Part shown: piece after piece, positions 44,814 to 54,700 of the stretch
How positions within the stretch are numbered: the stretch's first letter is position 1
Layout of the letters: each line of letters opens with the position of its first letter
From: Nitrospira sp.
GTDB lineage: Bacteria > Nitrospirota > Nitrospiria > Nitrospirales > Nitrospiraceae
NCBI GenBank assembly: GCA_016788885.1
Contig: JAEURX010000010.1
Coordinates: forward strand, 62,001 to 126,000
Length of the DNA: 64,000 bases
Reading direction: 5' to 3'
Position numbers and translations under genes: made by a program
Notes under the pieces: generated by a model
What the model saw: only the letters and a program-made list of their open reading frames with translations
Told to the model about the DNA's origin: nothing
The model's database searches: none

Positions 44814-46109
44814 TTAGGGATGCGAATCAACCAATGCGTGAGTGGCATACCAGTCGTCCCGCGTGAGGGGCAGATCCGTCGCTCCATCCTGCGTTTTAGA
44901 CAACAAGGTTTGATAGAGGTTGAGCCGGCCTGTGGCAAAACCATGAGCGGCGCTGGCCAGATACAGTCGCCACAGTCGCCAGGTGGACTCATCCATGGTG
45001 CGGTTGACGGGCGACAGGTTGCTCTCCAGGCGCTGTCTCCACCGCCGAAGCGTCAACACATAATGTTCCCGCAAACTTTCGATGTCCCTCACCTCAAAGC
45101 CGGCGGTCTCCGCCAGCCCGGTTGTTATGGAGATCGGCACCAGCTCGGCGTCCGGGAATACATACGTATTCACAAATGGCCCGAATGCGCAGCGTTCTCC
45201 GTGCCGAATCCCAATCCCATGATTCAGAAAGGTCCCGCCGGGTTTCAGTAAATTCCAGATGTGTTGAAAGTAAAGGGGGAGTTGCGACGCTCCTACGTGC
45301 TCGATCATGCCGACACTGACGATTTTGTCATAAGTCTCGGGGGTGTCCAGTTGACGATAGTCGCGGAGTTCGACCCGGCATCGATCCGTAAGGCCATGTT
45401 GTGTGATCAATGCGGTTGTGAATTCGGCCTGCTTCTCGCTCAACGGGATGCCGCAGGCATCGACACCATAGTGCCGCGCCGCATGCACGATCAGCGCGCC
45501 CCAGCCGCATCCCACGTCCAGCAACCGATCACCCCGCCGCAGACGCAACTTCTTGCAAAGATAATCGAGCTTTCGTACCTGCGCGGCATCGAGGTCATCG
45601 GTGGAGGAAAAATAGGCGCATGAATACACCATCCGTTGATCCAGCCAGGGGGCATAGAACTCTGCGGGATGATCGTAGTGGTGCGCGATGGCCTGTTTGT
45701 CCCGATGTAATGAATGCGAGGGACCAGTGACTCGTGCGGCCAGATCATGTGCCTTTGACGAGTGCTTCGAGGCCGAGCTCAATAATCTGAAGCCCAAGCG
45801 CAGCCGGTTTTCCCAGGTCATGGTTTGATGTGAAAGATATTCGGCCAGTGGAATGGCCGCCTCGAGGTCACCTTCGACCTCCAGTTCACCGGAAATGAAG
45901 GCTTCGGCCAATGAGAGTTCATCGGCTTGCCAGAGCATGGTTCGCAGGATGGACGGGTTTCGGATAATGAGCGTAAATTTGGAATCTACGCCAGAGTCAG
46001 TCTGCCGGATTATGCCATCCCATAGTCGGATCTGAAAGTCGCGCGGGTGATACTGCTCGAGAAGGTCTACGAGCAGGCCATCGGTATCGTGAGTCGTTGA
46101 GCCACGCAT
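44814..46109 (-). CDS. cfa: Cyclopropane-fatty-acyl-phospholipid synthase
   Basis: A 431-residue enzyme adding a methylene from SAM to unsaturated lipid acyl chains. The start at ATG 46109 has GAGAGG upstream. SLAEAFISGELEVEGDLEAA is the family N-terminal domain; LLDVGCGWGALIVHAARHYG is the SAM motif; IVSVGMIEHVGASQLPLYF and WRLYLASAAHGFATGRLNLY are typical of Cfa. The catalytic bicarbonate site region follows. Single gene, divergent to none; the HxlR gene follows upstream on the same strand. Confidence 0.92.
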   Translation of the reverse strand: MRGSTTHDTDGLLVDLLEQYHPRDFQIRLWDGIIRQTDSGVDSKFTLIIRNPSILRTMLWQADELSLAEAFISGELEVEGDLEAAIPLAEYLSHQTMTWENRLRLGFRLLSSASKHSSKAHDLAARVTGPSHSLHRDKQAIAHHYDHPAEFYAPWLDQRMVYSCAYFSSTDDLDAAQVRKLDYLCKKLRLRRGDRLLDVGCGWGALIVHAARHYGVDACGIPLSEKQAEFTTALITQHGLTDRCRVELRDYRQLDTPETYDKIVSVGMIEHVGASQLPLYFQHIWNLLKPGGTFLNHGIGIRHGERCAFGPFVNTYVFPDAELVPISITTGLAETAGFEVRDIESLREHYVLTLRRWRQRLESNLSPVNRTMDESTWRLWRLYLASAAHGFATGRLNLYQTLLSKTQDGATDLPLTRDDWYATHALVDSHP

Positions 46110-46192
46110 GTCGCCTCTCGACAATCCTACCGCAGGGAGGTCTCTGGTCTACTGGGCGAAGCCCTAGCGGGAAACGGTGGCGACAGACGCCG

Positions 46193-46525
46193 TTAGGCAT
46201 CCCGGGATTTTCGTTTGGCATGCGGATGTGCGACGGCCCAATCATGCATGGCGACCAAAATGGGCTCGAGGGAGCGTCCTCGCGAGGAAAGGCGATATTC
46301 CACGCGCGGTGGAATTTCCTTGAAATCCAATCGTTCCACCAGGCCATCGGTTTCCATTTCACGTAACTGTTTCGCCAGCGTGCGGTGCGTGATGCCTTGG
46401 AGGTCGCGCTGTAATTGATTAAAGCGTCGCTCGCCCTTCAGCAACCAGTAAATGACCATCACTTTCCAACGACCGGAGATCAGGGCGAGCGTTCGCTCCG
46501 TCGGGCATTCGGTGTTTTTTGCCAT
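46193..46525 (-). CDS. HxlR-family transcriptional regulator
   Basis: A 110-residue winged helix protein. ALISGRWKVMVIYWLLKGER followed by RFNQLQRDLQGITHRTL and AKQLREMETDGLVERLDFKE, then PPRVEYRLSSRGRSL, is the canonical HxlR sequence. A single Cys (C7) could be a redox switch as in some members. It is divergent from the pirin gene and shares a short promoter region with it, so the pair is probably co-regulated. Confidence 0.92.
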   Translation of the reverse strand: MAKNTECPTERTLALISGRWKVMVIYWLLKGERRFNQLQRDLQGITHRTLAKQLREMETDGLVERLDFKEIPPRVEYRLSSRGRSLEPILVAMHDWAVAHPHAKRKSRDA

Positions 46526-46548
46526 GTGCAGTATCCCTGCGGACCGTA

Positions 46549-46577
46549 CTTGAAAATCGTACGTACAAGCCTATATT
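46549..46577 (+). promoter_or_regulatory. Promoter of the pirin gene with an overlapping HxlR-type site
   Basis: TTGAAA (46550-46555) and TATATT (46572-46577) are separated by 16 bases. Within this promoter lies the inverted pair CTTG (46549-46552) and CAAG (46666 offset: 46566-46569), spaced by 13 bases, plus a palindromic GTACGTAC at 46559-46566. The position fits repression or activation by the divergently encoded HxlR protein. Confidence 0.5.
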
Positions 46578-46641
46578 ACTCCTCAAGAGAAAATCAAAGA
46601 TCGAGCGATTGGGATCACCCCGTATCGAGAAGGGAGCAGAC

Positions 46642-47520
46642 ATGAAGCAGATTGCAGAAGTCCTGCGTGCTCATGGCAGTCATTGGGTCGGTGACGGGTT
46701 CCCCGTCCGGTCGCTGTTTTCGTACCATCATGATAGCGCAGCGATCAGCCCGTTCCTGTTGTTCGATTATGCGGGCCCCCATCAATTCGATCCCACTGAT
46801 GAGCCGCGTGGCGTCGGGCAGCACCCGCATCGCGGATTTGAAACCGTGACCATCGTCTATGACGGAGAGGTCGCACACCGGGATTCCGCCGGGAATGGCG
46901 GGGTCATCGGGCCGGGCGATGTCCAGTGGATGACGGCGGCTCGCGGCATCATTCACGAGGAATTTCACTCACCACACTATACCAAAACGGGCGGTCCGTT
47001 CAGGATGGTCCAGCTCTGGGTCAATTTGCCGGCCAAAGACAAAATGAGTCCGGCAGGGTACCAGGGGATCACCGACGCCGATATTCCGGTCGTCTCCTTT
47101 ACGGGCGGACAGGCCAGGATCATTGCGGGAGAATTTCGCGGTGTTCGTGGACCGGCACGCACGTTCACGCCCGTCAATCTGTGGGATCTGCGTCTCCAGC
47201 AAGGCGCTGATCTCACGCTCACCCTGCCGGCAGGGCACAATGCCATGATCGCGGTGCTTACGGGCCAAGTCGTCATCAACGGCACGCAGACCGCCGGCGA
47301 GGCGGAAATCGTCCGGTTGGAGCGCGACGGCAGCGATCTGACCATCCACGCCGATCATGACGCGATCCTGCTTGTCTTGACCGGCGAGCCCATCGACGAA
47401 CCGGTGGTTGGCTATGGCCCGTTCGTCATGAACAGCGCGGCTGAAATTCGGCAGGCCGCCGACGATTTCAACAACGGCCGCTTCGGCAACATGGACTCAT
47501 CGCAACCGCTTGCCCGGTGA
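46642..47520 (+). CDS. Pirin-family bicupin
   Basis: A 292-residue bicupin. The frame is open from 46519 but AAGGGAG precedes the ATG at 46642. Metal ligands are in GQHPHRGFETVTI (H61, H63) and ARGIIHEEFHS (H105, E107), with the GDVQWMTAARGI block between, all diagnostic of pirin. Bacterial pirins act as quercetinases or redox sensors. Under a clear σ70-type promoter and divergent from HxlR; the FMN reductase gene 210 bases downstream may share the transcript. Confidence 0.93.
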   Translation: MKQIAEVLRAHGSHWVGDGFPVRSLFSYHHDSAAISPFLLFDYAGPHQFDPTDEPRGVGQHPHRGFETVTIVYDGEVAHRDSAGNGGVIGPGDVQWMTAARGIIHEEFHSPHYTKTGGPFRMVQLWVNLPAKDKMSPAGYQGITDADIPVVSFTGGQARIIAGEFRGVRGPARTFTPVNLWDLRLQQGADLTLTLPAGHNAMIAVLTGQVVINGTQTAGEAEIVRLERDGSDLTIHADHDAILLVLTGEPIDEPVVGYGPFVMNSAAEIRQAADDFNNGRFGNMDSSQPLAR

Positions 47521-47730
47521 GTCCGACGGTCGAGCCATGGCAGCGTCGCGCGCTGCGCGAAGTCGGGGAGAACCCCAATGCCCCGCAGGTTCGTTCGCCG
47601 GAAATCGTTGAGAAATACCTGCGGTAGCGGGCAACACCACGCTCGACTCCCAGCCCGCTTCGGCTCATAGTTGGTGCAGGCGTTTCGGTTCAGCAGCTGT
47701 TCTCGGAATGTCTGCACTCAGGGGGATCCT

Positions 47731-48354
47731 ATGCCGCATGCATCCGACACGATTCGCATCGTTATCATCAATGGCAGTGTCCGTCCGGGTAACTATACCA
47801 GCATGGCGTCCGCGCTGGTCCTCGATGAATTGAAGAAACACCGACAGGTCACGACCGAGGTCATCGATCCTGCCACGTTACAGCTGCCGCCGCCTGGGAC
47901 GGATCCGCAATCCGCAGCCGCCACACATCTGCAGCAGAAGGTGGGAGAGGCCACGGGAGTCGTCCTGGCCACACCTGAGTATCATGGCAGCTTCAGCAGC
48001 GTGATGAAGCTCGTGATCGAAAATCTTGGCTTTCCGTCCGCCTTGTCGGGAAAACCGGTCGCATTACTGGGCATCGCCGGCGGCACGATCGGCGCCGTGA
48101 AATCATTGGAGCATTTGCGCAGCGTCGTCTCGCATGTCGGAGGACTTGTGTTGCCGCTGCCGATTTCGATCGCGAACGTCGGGGAGGTGTTCGACCGAGA
48201 AGGTCGTAGTCTTGACCCGGGTGCTGAGCAACTCATCCGCGGGGTCGGCACGAATCTGCTCACCTACATCGAGCAGAATGTCTGTCCCCGGGTGACACTT
48301 GAACGGCTACGGAGCGAAGGACAACAGGTGTCGCCGAAGATCATTGCGGTATAG
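47731..48354 (+). CDS. NADPH-dependent FMN reductase
   Basis: A 207-residue flavodoxin-fold reductase. The frame is open from 47671 but the ATG at 47731 starts family sequence (RIVIINGSVRPGNYTSMASA). GVVLATPEYHGSFSSVMKLV is the FMN-binding TPEYNG-type loop, and GKPVALLGIAGGTIGAVKSL follows. It reduces flavins, azo dyes or quinones. The last 40 residues extend a little beyond the usual ArsH/ChrR-like length. Confidence 0.88.
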   Translation: MPHASDTIRIVIINGSVRPGNYTSMASALVLDELKKHRQVTTEVIDPATLQLPPPGTDPQSAAATHLQQKVGEATGVVLATPEYHGSFSSVMKLVIENLGFPSALSGKPVALLGIAGGTIGAVKSLEHLRSVVSHVGGLVLPLPISIANVGEVFDREGRSLDPGAEQLIRGVGTNLLTYIEQNVCPRVTLERLRSEGQQVSPKIIAV

Positions 48355-48403
48355 CCGGTTCCAGAATGGTCGAGTGGAATGATGAAACGCAGAGGAGTGT
48401 TCA

Positions 48404-48865
48404 ATGGCGCATGATCTCAAAAAAGTCGGTGTGCTGGCCAAAGACCTGCGCGTACAACCCCCGCGCAGTCCACGGGAGAAGCTCGCCGGATATGTCATCT
48501 TGGGGCGTAGTGTGGATAAGTGTCGCGCGTTCTTACTGGGCATCAACGGAGAATATAACTACCAGCCTTGCTCGCTAGCCGCGCAGTTCTTCACGTTCAC
48601 AGGCATCACCGCGGAGCAACTCAAGGAGCTGGTCGCAGCCGGTGCGACCGATGCGGAGGTTGCGGAATGGGTCACCCGGCAACCCGGGCACAAGACTCCC
48701 ATAGAGATCATCCGCTGGAACAATACACTCCGTGACATGCGGCTCAGCGAGATGGACGACCATGCCCAGGAATATTTGGAGGAGTATATCGAGCTCCACC
48801 TGCCTTCCGATAAGCCGGTGTACCGCTGGTTTGATGTCTATGACATCGAAGAGAAGCGACTCTGA
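48404..48865 (+). CDS. DUF5069 family protein
   Basis: A 153-residue protein of the DUF5069 family: APDLRVQPPRSPREKLAGYV-type start (DLRVQPPRSPREKLAGYVIL), SVDKCRAFLLGINGEYNYQP and an EYIELHLPSDKPVYRWFDVY end are typical. The family is widespread in Bacteria and of unknown function. It is in line with the FMN reductase and a DsbA-like gene, with a plausible AGAGGAG ribosome site. Confidence 0.8.
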   Translation: MAHDLKKVGVLAKDLRVQPPRSPREKLAGYVILGRSVDKCRAFLLGINGEYNYQPCSLAAQFFTFTGITAEQLKELVAAGATDAEVAEWVTRQPGHKTPIEIIRWNNTLRDMRLSEMDDHAQEYLEEYIELHLPSDKPVYRWFDVYDIEEKRL

Positions 48866-48911
48866 GCCGTGCCGGAAGGATGTGATCGAGTACGTCACGT
48901 TGGAGGACATC

Positions 48912-49475
48912 ATGACGACGTCCAAGCCATCTACCATGCCGTTGTCTCGGCCGGTCGAGGATCGTGATCATGCCATTGGTCAGGCCGATGCCGCGGTCAC
49001 GCTGCTTGAGTACGGCGACTTCGAATGTCCGTATTCGCAAGAGGGGACCGCGATCGCGAGAGTCGTGTATGAAGAGTTCCAAGGGCGTCTGCGATTTGTT
49101 TTTCGTCACTTTCCGCTGACGAAACATCCTCATGCGCAGCAGGCGTCGGAAGCGGCCGAAGCGGCGGCGGCACAGGGAAAGTTCTGGGAGATGGCGGAGA
49201 TCTTGTTCACAAACCAACAGGCGCTCACGACTCGGAATCTGATCAGGTATGCAGAGCAACTCGGACTAAATACGAAACAGTTTGAACGGGACCTCTCCGA
49301 ACACCGGTATGCGGAAACCGTGCAGGCTGATGTCCTTAGCGGGAAAGAGAGCAGGGTCACAGGGACGCCCACGTGGTTCATCAATGGTGAACTGTATGAC
49401 GGTCCGGACGATCATGAGACGTTGAGAGCGGTCCTGCAACGGCACCTTCGCACAGTCGAAGCCTGTGATCCGTGA
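48912..49475 (+). CDS. DsbA-family thioredoxin-like protein with CPYS active site
   Basis: A 187-residue protein with GGAGG just before the ATG at 48912. VTLLEYGDFECPYSQEGTAI holds the active-site motif as CPYS (C39, S42), so the second cysteine is replaced. GTPTWFINGELYDGPDD is the cis-Pro loop region of DsbA/DSBA-oxidoreductase proteins. No signal peptide, so cytoplasmic. A monothiol site suggests a glutathione- or bacillithiol-like function or peroxidase role rather than disulfide formation; this is inference. Confidence 0.85.
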   Translation: MTTSKPSTMPLSRPVEDRDHAIGQADAAVTLLEYGDFECPYSQEGTAIARVVYEEFQGRLRFVFRHFPLTKHPHAQQASEAAEAAAAQGKFWEMAEILFTNQQALTTRNLIRYAEQLGLNTKQFERDLSEHRYAETVQADVLSGKESRVTGTPTWFINGELYDGPDDHETLRAVLQRHLRTVEACDP

Positions 49476-49761
49476 CGTGAGAGGGGGGCAATGGGCCGCC
49501 TATTCGGCTCACCGAGCCACGACTCGCTCCTGGAAGAGCAATACCGGAGAAGCTGGATCCACAAGCCAAGAGCGTCAAAACCATCGAGGCCAACATCAAG
49601 ACATGGTCGATCAATACCAGTCATCAAAACAGCAGGCACGCCATGGAATCGGGACGATTTGTCGGCTGCAAGACCATCGGTTCGAAGCTGGTCGACGCAA
49701 CGCACGTCAGTTCGATAACGAGCCGACGAAATAGAGGCGGATGCCTCAAGGAAACAGGACG

Positions 49762-50472
49762 ATGTCATTGAAGGGAACAGTTGTGTTGATTGCCGGGGGA
49801 TCCGGCGCACTCGGACGAACGGTCACACCGATCTTTGCGCGAGCGGGCGCCCGAGTCATCACCGCAGACCGCGATCCGCCGCCGGACGAGATCGCCGCCG
49901 GGAACGCAATGAAGACGGATGTCACTGATGAGGCGGCTGTGCGCCGCCTTGTGGATGACGTGATTCGAACCGCAGGCCGTCTTGATGTGTTGGTGAACCT
50001 CGTCGGCGGTTTTGCCATGGGGCCTGTCGTGGAAACCGATCTGTCGCTCTGGCAGCGGATGTTGACCATGAACGTGACCTCGGCGTTCCTGCTGTCGAAA
50101 GCCGTTCTGCCCCATATGATGGAACGCGGAACCGGTCGCATTCTGCACGTGGCGGCGTGGGCGGCAATCGAGCCGTTCCCCGGTGCCGCCGCCTATCTCG
50201 TCTCGAAATCGAGCTTGCTCGCGCTCATTCGCGTATTGGCGCTCGAACTGAAAGACTCGGGAGTGACGGTCAACGGGGTGCTGCCGACCACCATCGATAC
50301 GCCCGCCAATCGCGCGAGTATGCCGAAGACCGATCCCTCCTCCTGGGCCAGACCGGAATCCATCGCCGAAACGCTGCTGTTTCTCGCCTCGGACAAAGCC
50401 GGTCAGATCACCGGGGCCATGATTCCCGTCGGCACCGGTGGCGGAACATCCGTCGGTAGGCGGTCATCATGA
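49762..50472 (+). CDS. Short-chain dehydrogenase/reductase-like protein lacking the catalytic serine
   Basis: A 236-residue SDR-fold protein. The cofactor loop is AGGSGALG (residues 11-18) and YLVSK (Y145, K149) is the catalytic pair, but the position 13 residues before the Tyr, normally Ser, is Ala 132 (HVAAWAAIEPFPG). The NNAG motif is NLVG. Activity may therefore be reduced or altered. The stop overlaps the ATG of the RND adaptor gene, so it is the first gene of the efflux operon. ATG 49741 is an alternative start. Confidence 0.82.
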   Translation: MSLKGTVVLIAGGSGALGRTVTPIFARAGARVITADRDPPPDEIAAGNAMKTDVTDEAAVRRLVDDVIRTAGRLDVLVNLVGGFAMGPVVETDLSLWQRMLTMNVTSAFLLSKAVLPHMMERGTGRILHVAAWAAIEPFPGAAAYLVSKSSLLALIRVLALELKDSGVTVNGVLPTTIDTPANRASMPKTDPSSWARPESIAETLLFLASDKAGQITGAMIPVGTGGGTSVGRRSS

Positions 50473-51701
50473 GACCGGATCATGAATCTCTCTTGGTGCG
50501 CATGATGATGAATGAGACTCCAGGCAACATATTCGCAGTCAGCATAATGCTGTTCATCGGTGCGCTCGCATTGTCCGGATGTAAAGGAGAGGCCGGTCCT
50601 CCGCCGGCGCCGCCGATGCCCGAGGTGCAGGTGATCGAGGCCTCTCTTCAGACTGTCCCCGACGAACCGGAATTCATCGGACAGGCCGAAGCCTCGAGTA
50701 TCGTTGAGATTCGGCCACAAGTGACCGGTATCATCAAACACCGCTTCTTTTCCGAGGGACGCGACATCAAGCAAGGCGACCGTCTGTATGAGATCGATCC
50801 CCTTCCCTTCAGGGCGGCGTATGTCAGCGCGAAAGGCCGGGTTGCTCAAGCCGAGGCCCGACTCGTCCAGGCCAAGCAGAATCTGCAACGGGTCAAGCCG
50901 TTGCTCATTGAAGACGCCGTCAGTCAGAAGGACGTCGACGATGCGGTCGCCGAAGACCTCGCCGCTCGGGCTTCGCTGGATGCGGCGAAAGGCGATTTGG
51001 TCAAGGCCAAATTCGATCTGGATAACACGCTCGTGACGGCTCCGGTCGACGGCTTGATCGAACGGACGCGCTATCATCAAGGCCGGTTGGTGACGGCTCA
51101 GACCGACTTGTTGACCGTCATTCATCAAGTGGATCCCATGTATGTGATCGTGAGCGCCCCGGAGAGTTTTCTCCTGAAGCGCAGACGGGACACGCTGTCG
51201 AAACGGATTCAGCATCCCGGGATTTATAGTCTCACCGGCACCATCATCTTTGTGGACGGCACGACCTATGCCCACGAAGGCAAGTTGGATTTCACGGACA
51301 TCAGCCTACGGACGGAAACGGGCTCCCGGCAGGCGCGGGTGGTTTTCCCGAACCCGGACCGCGTGCTCTTGCCGGGCCAGTTCGTGACCGTACGGTTTCA
51401 CGGCGTGTCGAAACCCGATGCCATTCTGGTTCCGCAGCGGGCGGTGCAACAGGGGCCGAAAGGCACGGTGGTGTATGTGATCGGTCCAGGCGACAAGGTC
51501 GAAGTTCGCGACGTGAAGGCGACGGATTGGCAGGGTGATCGATGGCTGATTGAGGAGGGGCTTCGCGTCGGGGAGCGTGTGATGGTAGACGGATTTCAAC
51601 GGGTCGTACCGGGGGCCCAGGTCAAGACCGTTCAGGTGTCCCCCGCAGCGAGCGCCGCCGGTTCCTCCGGTGTCGTCACCGAGACGGATCGGCACAAATG
51701 A
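50469..51701 (+). CDS. RND efflux periplasmic adaptor (membrane fusion protein)
   Basis: A 410-residue AcrA/MexA-type adaptor. The signal ends in the lipobox ALSGC (C about residue 37). PEFIGQAEASSIVEIRPQVT begins the biotinyl-lipoyl half; VAQAEARLVQAKQNLQRVKP and ASLDAAKGDLVKAKFDLDNT form the α-hairpin; TAPVDGLIERTRYHQGRLVT ends the lipoyl domain; the β-barrel and membrane-proximal domains follow. Gene order adaptor-pump-channel with ATGA overlaps to both neighbours shows one operon. Confidence 0.95.
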   Translation: MRPDHESLLVRMMMNETPGNIFAVSIMLFIGALALSGCKGEAGPPPAPPMPEVQVIEASLQTVPDEPEFIGQAEASSIVEIRPQVTGIIKHRFFSEGRDIKQGDRLYEIDPLPFRAAYVSAKGRVAQAEARLVQAKQNLQRVKPLLIEDAVSQKDVDDAVAEDLAARASLDAAKGDLVKAKFDLDNTLVTAPVDGLIERTRYHQGRLVTAQTDLLTVIHQVDPMYVIVSAPESFLLKRRRDTLSKRIQHPGIYSLTGTIIFVDGTTYAHEGKLDFTDISLRTETGSRQARVVFPNPDRVLLPGQFVTVRFHGVSKPDAILVPQRAVQQGPKGTVVYVIGPGDKVEVRDVKATDWQGDRWLIEEGLRVGERVMVDGFQRVVPGAQVKTVQVSPAASAAGSSGVVTETDRHK

Positions 51702-54700
51702 ACCTGAGTGTGTTTATCGATCGTCCGATTTTCGCGTCGGTTCTCTCCATCATCATCATCGTGGTGGGACTGGTTGCGATGCAATCCCTGCCCATCTCTC
51801 AATTTCCGGAAATCACGCCGCCGGTGGTGCAGATCGAGGCCGATTATCCGGGAGCCAGTGCGGAGGTCGTGGCGGAATCCGTGGCGCGCCCGATCGAACT
51901 GCAGCTCCCGGGCATCGATAACCTTCTCTACTTCGATTCGACGAGTACGAACGATGGGCACATGAGCATCCGGCTCACGTTCCAGATCGGGACCAACGTC
52001 GATATTGCGCAGGTCCAGGCCCAAAATCGACAGAAACTGGCCGAGCCACAGCTGCCGCCTGAAGTCGTGCGGCAAGGGATCACGGTCAAGAAAATGTCGC
52101 CGGACCTCCTGGCCGTCATGGTCATGCAATCGGACGATCCGCAACAGGATGCCTTTTTTCTCTCTAACTTTGTCACGCTGCGTATCCTCGACAACATCAA
52201 GCGCCTGCCGGGCGTCGGTGACGCGTCGGTGTTCGGGCAACAGAACTACAGCATGCGGCTGATCCTCGATCCGGTTCGCATGGCGCAGCTCAGTTTGACG
52301 CCGACGGATATCGCGAACGTCGTGCGCGAACAGAATCGGGATTTTCCCGCCGGCACGATCGGTCGGGAACCGATGCCGGTGGCCACCGAACTCACGCTCC
52401 CACTGATTACCGACGGCCGGATGTCGGATGTCCGCGAGTTCGAAGAGATGATCGTACGGGCCCTGCCGAACGGTTCCATGGTCCGGCTCAAGGATGTGGC
52501 GCGAGTGGAACTGGGCGCGCAGTCGTACGTTCTCGAAGGCCGCTATAATCGCAAACCGACCGCCCTCCTCCTCACGTTTCTGTCGCCCGGCGCCAATGCG
52601 CTCGACACCGTCAAGCGGGTCCGCGCCGAAATGGAGCGCATGAAGAGAGTGTTTCCGCCCGGTGTCACGTACGACATTCCCTACGACACCACGCGTTTCG
52701 TCGAGGTCTCCATTCACGAAGTCATCGCCACGTTGCGCGATGCCATGATTCTCGTCCTGCTGGTCGTGTATCTCTTCTTGCAAAGTTGGCGCGCCACGTT
52801 GATTCCCGCATTGGCGGTTCCGGTGTCCTTGATCGGCACGTTCGCAGGCATGGCTGCCCTGGGCTTTTCGATCAACACGCTGACGCTGTTCGGGTTGGTG
52901 CTCGCCATCGGGATCGTGGTGGACGACGCCATCGTGGTCGTCGAGAACGTGGAACGCCACATGGCGAACGGATTGTCGCCGAAAGACGCGGCGAAGAAAG
53001 CCATGGGCGAAGTCGCCGGTCCCGTCATCGCCATCGTGCTGATTCTCTGCGCCGTGTTTGTGCCGGTGGGGTTTCTCGGGGGTATTACCGGTCAGTTGTA
53101 TAAGCAGTTCGCCATCACGATCGCGGTCTCCGTCATCATCTCGGGATTCGTGGCCTTGACCCTCAGCCCCGCACTCTGTGCGTTGCTCTTGAAGCCGAGT
53201 CACGAATCTCACCGAGGCCTGTTCGGACTCTTCAACCGCGCATTCGATCGGATTCAAATCCGCTATACGAGCGGCGTGAGCCTCATGTTGAAACATGGGG
53301 TGCTGTCACTGGTACTGTTCGGTCTGCTCCTCGTGGTCGCTGCCGGTCTGTTTCGCACGATTCCGATGGCGTTTTTGCCGGATGAAGACCAGGGGTATTT
53401 CATCACTGTCGTGCAGCTCCCGGACGGAGCCTCGAAAAAACGGACGGATGCCGTGCTGGATAAAGTGGAGGAGTACTACCACACCCTCCCTGCGATCTAC
53501 GGGACACAAGTCCTGTCGGGGCAGAACTTTGTCTTTAATACGCGGGGCACCAACACCGCGACGATGTTCACACCGCTCAAACCGTGGGATGAGCGGACGA
53601 GCAAGCAGGATCATGCGAAGTCGATTATCGGCGGCGCGTTCAGAGAGTTTGCCAAGATTCCCGGTGCGCTGGTGCTGGCTTTCAATGCGCCTTCGATCCG
53701 CGGGCTCGGCGCGACCGGCGGGTTCTCCCTGCAGCTTCAAGACCCGAGCGGAGGGGACTTCAAAAGGTTCGGCGCCGTGGCGCAGGAATTCGTCGCCAAG
53801 GCGAGACAAGACCCTGCCATCGGATCGGTCAGTACGAGTTTCCGCGTGAGCGCTCCGCGCGTGCAGGCGAAAATCAATCGGGAACGGGCCAAAGCGCTCG
53901 GGGTACCGATTTCTGAAGTTTTCGATACGCTCCAAGCCTATTTCGGGAATCTGTATGTGAACGATTTTGTCAAGTTCGGCCGCGTGTATCGCGTCCAAAC
54001 CGAAGCCGAACCCCAGTACCGCGCACGCCCGACAGACATCAGCAAAATCTATGTACGGGCGACGAACGGACAGGGGGTTTCGATGATTCCGCTCGATACG
54101 GTTGTCACGACCACCTATTCCAGCGGGCCCGATCCTGTCACCCATTTTAACGGGTTCAACACCGCGCTCGTGCTCGGGTCCGCGGCGCCGGGATACAGTT
54201 CCGGCCAGGCGCTCGATGCCTTGGAACGGGCGGCCAAAGAGGTGCTCCTCCCGCAGGGCTTCGACATCGATTGGAGCGGCATTTCCTATCAGGAGCGTAA
54301 GGCGGGAACACAATCGGTGGTCGCGTTCGGGTTCGGGCTGCTGATGGTGTTTCTAGTACTGGCCGCGCAATACGAGAGCTGGAGTGTTCCCTTCGCGGTC
54401 ATTTTGGCCGTACCGTTCGGTGTGTTCGGCGCGCTGACTGCCGTGTGGCTGTTAGGAATGTCCAACGACATTTATTTCCAAATCGGCCTGGTCACCCTCA
54501 TTGGGCTTGCGGCGAAGAACGCCATCCTGATTGTGGAGTTTGCCAATCAGCGCTATGCGCACGGACTCTCGCTGAAGGACGCCGCGATCGAAGCAGCACG
54601 GTTGCGGTTCCGGCCGATTCTCATGACCTCGATGGCGTTCATTCTTGGCGTGGTGCCCTTGCTGCTGGCCAGCGGCGCCGGGGCCGCCAGTCGCCATTCG

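Noticed and set aside
51632-53296. 554-codon antisense frame inside the RND adaptor and pump genes
   Set aside because: His/Arg-rich shadow of a GC-rich gene on the opposite strand; the sense strand encodes a full RND pump.
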